Positions 59,607-64,000 of a stretch of 64,000 bases of DNA are shown piece by piece; the stretch's first letter is position 1; every line of letters begins with the position of its first letter. The stretch is taken from assembly GCA_019054805.1 (NCBI GenBank), contig JAHQIY010000011.1, forward strand, positions 67,001 to 131,000, in the 5' to 3' direction. The notes below the pieces were generated by a model. The model saw only the letters and a program-made list of their open reading frames with translations. It did not search any database and had not been told where the DNA came from. This DNA comes from Brachionus manjavacas. Lineage: Eukaryota > Rotifera > Eurotatoria > Ploima > Brachionidae. The position numbers and the translations under genes are program-made.

Positions 59607-59845
59607 TTTTTATAAGAAAGAATGCAAATTAAGCAAATATTTAAATGAAAATTTTGCTTAAAAGTTTGAAATTTCATTAAAATAATTCAACATAAGTAAA
59701 GGAATTTTTTTGCTAAAAACACCCTGTATTTTAAAAAAAGGATTTCATAAATTGTGTTTTTAAATTTCGTTTATTTAAACAATAATTTTTTTTCAAAAAA
59801 AGTTATTTTCTTGTTTTTATACATTTCCACGTGTCTTTAAAAAAA
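59607..59845. promoter_or_regulatory. Divergent promoter region
   Basis: Only 239 bp separate the start codons of the minus-strand MULE gene and the plus-strand coiled-coil gene. The stretch is AT-rich with long T and A runs. A shared bidirectional promoter is inferred from position; no specific motif is identified. Confidence 0.4.
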
Positions 59846-62198
59846 ATGGAAGAAAGCAATTCAAAGGATTTTCAAAATTCACAAAATGATTTATTTTTTG
59901 AGGACAAATTTGTTGAAAGGTAATGTTCTAAGACTAAGTTTGTGAAGTTTTTCCATATTAAAATTTTCAAGAAAAAGAAGAATAGTGAGCAGCAGTTTGG
60001 AGTCTTCGCCTGACAGTCAGCCTACTTTGATGAATAAAATTAAATTTAGCATTAATAATTTTAAAGAAGATATTGGGTTAGAATCAAATTTTAATTCTTC
60101 CTAAATAGAAATTCATAATAAAATTTAATTTTTCAGCAAAAGACTAACAACTACATTTCAAAAACCTAAAAAAAGAAAACAAAAACGAAATTGAAAGTAT
60201 CAATAAGAGCTTAATTCAGGAAATTCAAACAATTGAAAGCGAATACGCAAGAGTAAGTGTTTCAGAAACTGAAACAGAATCTGAAGCGAAAAAAAATGAA
60301 TTTTTAGTGCTAAAGAATGATAAGTGTGTCAAAAAAAAAAAGAATGTAAGTAAATTGCATATTAAAGTGGTACATTCTTTCGTCTTACATGACTGTAGAA
60401 TTTTGGAAATGAACTAATTTTTACATTATTATTTTTTTTTAAATTTACCGTATGTTGTCTAAATTTAAAGAAAATATTGTACCAATGTCCTATATAATTT
60501 CAAATTTTCAAATTTAAAATATAAAGATTGGACCGTATAAGTGTATTGATTGTGAAGATGGATTCACGACAAGAAGAGGACTCTCAACTCACACAACAAA
60601 AATTCATGGAAAGAAATTAAAAAATGAAAAAGATGATGAAATCCTTGATATTTTAAAAGAATCCGTTGAAACATTGAAAAAGATAGTTAATGAAAAAGAG
60701 GTTCTATATGATAGTCATATAAAAGAATGTAGGGAGAAAAAGTTAGAATTATCAAAGAAATTAGAAGAAAAAGAGAAAAAAATAAATGAGGGAATGAATG
60801 AATTGACAGACTTAAGGGAAAAAGTAAAACAAAAGGAAGAAAAAAATGCTCAAACAATTAAAGAAAAAGAAGATTTAAATGTAAGTTATTAAATATAATA
60901 ATGGGAATAAAATTAAAAAAATGGAAAATAAAAGGAAAAAATCGAAAAGTATCTAAAGAGTAAATCATTTCTAGAAGTTGAAAACCAAAATTTCAAAATC
61001 AAGATGCAAGAGATTGAGTTAGAGTATGATCAAAACAAGAGGTATTTGAATGGCCAGTTGGACACCTGTAAATCTGAGTTGAGATTAAAAAATTCAGAAA
61101 TAGATTCGCTTCGTTTGGAAGCTGATAATTTGAATAGCAAAAATATTGATTCTCAGAAAGCTGAGTTCATGATTGAGAAAAGAGATCTTGTTGGTCAAGT
61201 TCGAGAAAAGAGCAAAGAGATTGAGAAGCTTCAAAATTCCATTAGAGATCTTGAAAACCAGAATTTGTCATTGTCATCTCAAACTGAAAATTATAAGGTA
61301 CTTATTGGCTGAATTTTAGTTGGTTTTTCAATTTTTTGATGACAAAAAGAATTTTTTTTGAATTTATTTGTAAAGAAAATTTTTTTTTTTGTTATTTAGA
61401 AAATTTATTTTTTAGGTCTTTTGGGAAAAAATTAAAAAAACTATTTTTTAAATCAGATCAATATTTTCCAGCTTATTTATAACTTTTGTTTAGAAAACTG
61501 ACTTGAACCGCCTTGATCGTTTGAAAACAATTGAAATGGAAAACCAAAATTTCAAAATCAAGATGCAAGAGATTGAGTTAGAGTATGATCAAAACAAGAG
61601 GTATTTGAATGGCCAGTTGGACACCTGTAAATCTGAGTTGAGATTAAAAAATTCAGAAATAGATTCGCTTCGTTTGGAAGCTGATAATTTGAATAGCAAA
61701 AATATTGATTCTCAGAAAGCTGAGTTCATGATTGAGAAAAGAGATCTTGTTGGTCAAGTTCGAGAAAAGAGCAAAGAGATTGAGAAGCTTCAAAATTCCA
61801 TTAGAGATCTTGAAAACCAGAATTTGTCATTGTCATCTCAAACTGAAAATTATAAGGTACTTATTGGCTGAATTTTAGTTGGTTTTTCAATTTTTTGATG
61901 ACAAAAAGAATTTTTTTTGAATTTATTTGTAAAGAAAATTTTTTTTTTTGTTATTTAGAAAATTTATTTTTTAGGTCTTTTGGGAAAAAATTATCTTGAA
62001 TTTCAATTTGACGTTGGCTGTTCACAATTAAATTCAGCTAATGATTCCAATAAAATGTTAAAAAATCAGATTGAATATTATCAAAAAGTCCTTTCTGAGC
62101 AAGATAAAACTGTTCAATCACTAAAATTATCAAACGAACTTCAAAATCAATCTGATTTGAATGATCGTTTAGCTAAACTAACAATCACTGATTGTTAG
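59846..62198 (+). CDS. C2H2 zinc finger plus coiled-coil protein with duplicated exon (5' part uncertain)
   Basis: Well-supported exons: one ending at 60345 (acidic, KKKKN), 60527-60880, 60935-61297, 61494-61856 and 61959-62198 (stop), all in phase. Exon 60527-60880 has one C2H2 finger, YKCIDCEDGFTTRRGLSTH then TTKIHGKK, with spacing C-x2-C-x12-H-x5-H, followed by a charged helix. The 363-bp exons at 60935 and 61494 encode heptad-like coiled coil (LRLKNSEIDSLRLEADNL) and are identical over their last 318 bases. The C-terminus continues coiled coil (LKNQIEYYQKVLSEQDKTVQ). Upstream, an ATG at 59846 opens a short exon (to 59919) and a following one from 59972, but I could not join these in frame to the 60.2-kb exon, so the true start is uncertain. 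The role is unknown; finger plus coiled coil suggests DNA binding and oligomerisation. It may be the partner gene of the adjacent transposase. Confidence 0.6.
60980..61993 (+). repeat. Tandem 455-bp repeat, offset 559 bp
   Basis: Bases 60980-61434 and 61539-61993 appear identical, covering most of a 363-bp exon, the following intron start and sequence up to GGGAAAAAATTA. The 45 exon bases before each copy (60935-60979 and 61494-61538) have the same length but different sequence. Confidence 0.92.
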
Positions 62199-62275
62199 AT
62201 ATATTAATAATTAATAAAAATAAGATTGATTTCTTCTTCTCATATATATATATATATATATAAATTTTATTTATT

Positions 62276-63010
62276 TGAGGGAATCCCTCAGGCTACTCAG
62301 AATGGAACAAAGTCCTTCTTTTTAGCCTAATCTGTTTAGAGTAAAAATCAAAAATAAAATTAGAACATAAAAAACATAAATAAATATTAAGATTAGCGGT
62401 TTTTGTTGGATAAGCGTATTGACCCAGAACTATCTTCCATTTAGGAAAATATTAAAGTTTTGGAACAGTGAATTAAATTTGGGATTGTTATTAGTTTCGT
62501 GCAACATGAACTCGTTAAGATCGAAATTAAGCTGTGCATGGTTTTCGCGTCTGATGAAAAAACTTTTGAGAAGTAATTGAGTTCTATTTGATGTTAGCTC
62601 GATCCGTAACTTTTCGTGAATGTCGGTTATTCTTGCTCTGATCGGAAAGAATTTAATGTGTCTGAGGGCTTTGGTTTGAAGTTTTGAACTTCTGGTAAAA
62701 TTTTCTGAGTTGCACTAGACAGAGGAATAAAAGCGTAATCGAAAATTGAACGAATAAAATTCTTGTAAATAATTCTGCAAAGTTCGATGCCATTTTTTAG
62801 TTTCAAACCTCTAACTCTACTGATTAAGTTTATTTTGGACGTGGCTCTTGAGGTGAGGCTTTCAGATAATTTTTTAAAGCAGAGCTTCGGATCAAATTGG
62901 ATACCTAGAAAAGTCGGGTATGGTTCAAGTGGAATTAAAGTTCCGTCTAGGATAAGTTTAAGTCCGTTTAAGTCGTTCTTCTCGTGTGTATAGTCTATTA
63001 GCGAACTTCG
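62276..63010 (-). pseudogene. LINE 3' remnant (family D) with hairpin tail
   Basis: The minus strand reads PYPTFLGIQFDPKLCFKKL, SRATSKINLISRVRGLKL and IELCRIIYKNFIRSIFDYAF with IPLSSATQKIL, the C-terminal half of a LINE reverse transcriptase, then frameshifts. The 3' end is the hairpin TGAGGG-ATT-CCCTCA (62276-62290) followed by AAATAAATAAAA, abutting a TA microsatellite. Confidence 0.8.
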
Positions 63011-63044
63011 AAAATAGTCCAGTAATTATATATACGCATTCACG

Positions 63045-64000
63045 TTTGTTTACCGAAAAAGAGAACATTTAATGACCCATCTAAGAACCGCCGAATAAGC
63101 GTTACTAGTTGTTTAGGTAATAGATTATATAAGTATCTCGAAGAAAATAGCCTAATTTGTTTGCAACAATCAGGCTTTCGTACACATAAACGAACAGCTG
63201 ATAATCTTGTTTTCATGACTCAAAAAATATCTGAAACTTTCAATAGGAAAAAAAAGTATGCTCATTATTTTTTGACATTTCTCAAGCCTTTGATAAAACT
63301 TAGCACAATGGAATACTCTAAAAACTATCCCAATTAAAAGTAAGAAGATCATTTAGAAAAAAGATCATAACATAAAGCGATCTTGCGAAATATTAGTTGC
63401 ATTTCTAGACAAGTTTTGTATCTTGTTCTTACTCCTGATAAAATATACCGAATGAATTTACTAAAAATTGGGTAAGAGATTTTCTCAATAAAAGGAAGTT
63501 TTTTGTAAAAATGAATTACTATTCTTCAGCTCAGGGTGATATTCAGTCAGGGGTACCTCAAGGAGCTGTAATTAGTCTTCTCCTTTTTACATTATTTATA
63601 AATGACATTCCAAAATTTAACTCAAAAAATAAAAGCAACTTTCTTTTATTTGCCGATGATCTTGCTTCATACTTTATATTTAAAAAGTATGGTAAAATTG
63701 TCACATCATTAAATTGCTATTTGAAAAAAATTGAAGTTTGGCTTGTAAAATGGAAAATGAAAATGGTCCCTGAAAATTGTAATCATACCATTTTCTCCGG
63801 AAATCCAAAACCAATCTCTAACTTTAAAACTTTTTGGAAAAATATACCGTATGAAAAAAAGCCTTTATTTCTAGGCATCAAGTTCGATGAAAACCTTAGC
63901 TTTGACTCTTATGTAGGCTTTATTAGATCGAGATGCATTGATCGTATTAATGTCTTAAAAATTCTGGCACAAAAGTCTTGGAAACTTAACCACAATACTT
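63045..64000 (+). pseudogene. LINE reverse transcriptase (family D-like), continues past the window
   Basis: Plus-strand frames read RRISVTSCLGNRLYKYLEEN, QQSGFRTHKRTADNLVF, FFDISQAFDKT followed by a stop (motif A), then from about 63510 YYSSAQGDIQSGVPQGAVIS (motif B), SNFLLFADDLASYF (FADD active site), IEVWLVKWKMKM and PLFLGIKFDENLSF. Frameshifts and the stop show decay. It is cut by the window end and lies back to back with the family D fragment on the other strand. Confidence 0.85.

Noticed and set aside
62787..62993. 68-codon plus-strand frame
   Set aside because: Antisense to LINE family D coding sequence on the minus strand.

Overview
This window is AT-rich metazoan nuclear DNA. It holds animal-type genes (BET bromodomain protein, CtBP, Munc18/STXBP1, ARFRP1, SURF2, a NOX5-like oxidase). 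Most are split by GT-AG introns of about 50-75 bp, and they sit in a sea of decayed LINEs, MITEs and LTR remnants. An invertebrate with a compact, AT-rich genome such as a monogonont rotifer would fit, but the species is inference.

Layout. 1-0.9 kb: broken Ty3/gypsy pol pieces. 2.5-7.9 kb (minus): an uninterrupted 1785-residue BET protein. 11.7-14.5 kb (plus): SURF2, rebuilt here from six short exons, then two-exon ARFRP1, with a stray fragment of ARFRP1 exon 2 between them. 15.9-19.1 kb: two decayed LINEs meeting tail to tail. 19.3-20.4 kb (minus): a one-exon LRR membrane receptor. 21.2-26.6 kb: a transposon graveyard with a SWIM-motif remnant, a piggyBac-type MITE with TTAA ends, a 342-bp MITE with an exact 9-bp target duplication, and a LINE nested in a MITE. 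26.9-30.8 kb (minus): five-exon Munc18/STXBP1, whose large third intron carries a LINE remnant and a solo LTR. 33-39 kb: LINE remnants, an unrecognised 276-residue multi-pass protein, TACGTA-rich repeats, and a MITE that split a LINE. 41.0-43.3 kb (plus): six-exon NOX5-like oxidase. 43.8-47.1 kb: more LINEs and a decayed unknown reading frame. 48.0-49.9 kb (minus): one-exon CtBP. 52.2-54.7 kb: a LINE carrying a 588-bp foldback element. 56.3-62.2 kb: a divergent gene pair. The minus gene joins without a break across eight exons to a 959-residue MULE-type transposase with a cysteine-protease-like C-terminus; the plus gene encodes a C2H2 finger plus coiled coil with a duplicated exon. 62.3-64 kb: two divergent LINE remnants, the last running off the window.

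The host genes are unrelated housekeeping, secretion, signalling and transcription genes and do not form an operon or pathway. The strongest candidates for something new are: (1) the intact transposase/protease-like gene and its divergent coiled-coil partner; (2) a CtBP that has lost two of its three catalytic dehydrogenase residues in a gap-free alignment; (3) LINE 3' ends that share a small hairpin followed by AATA repeats, with one compensatory base-pair change; (4) the foldback packed with palindromic TTACGTAA sites. Exon joins were made by hand from splice signals, reading phase and remembered family consensus; no database search or transcript data were available.
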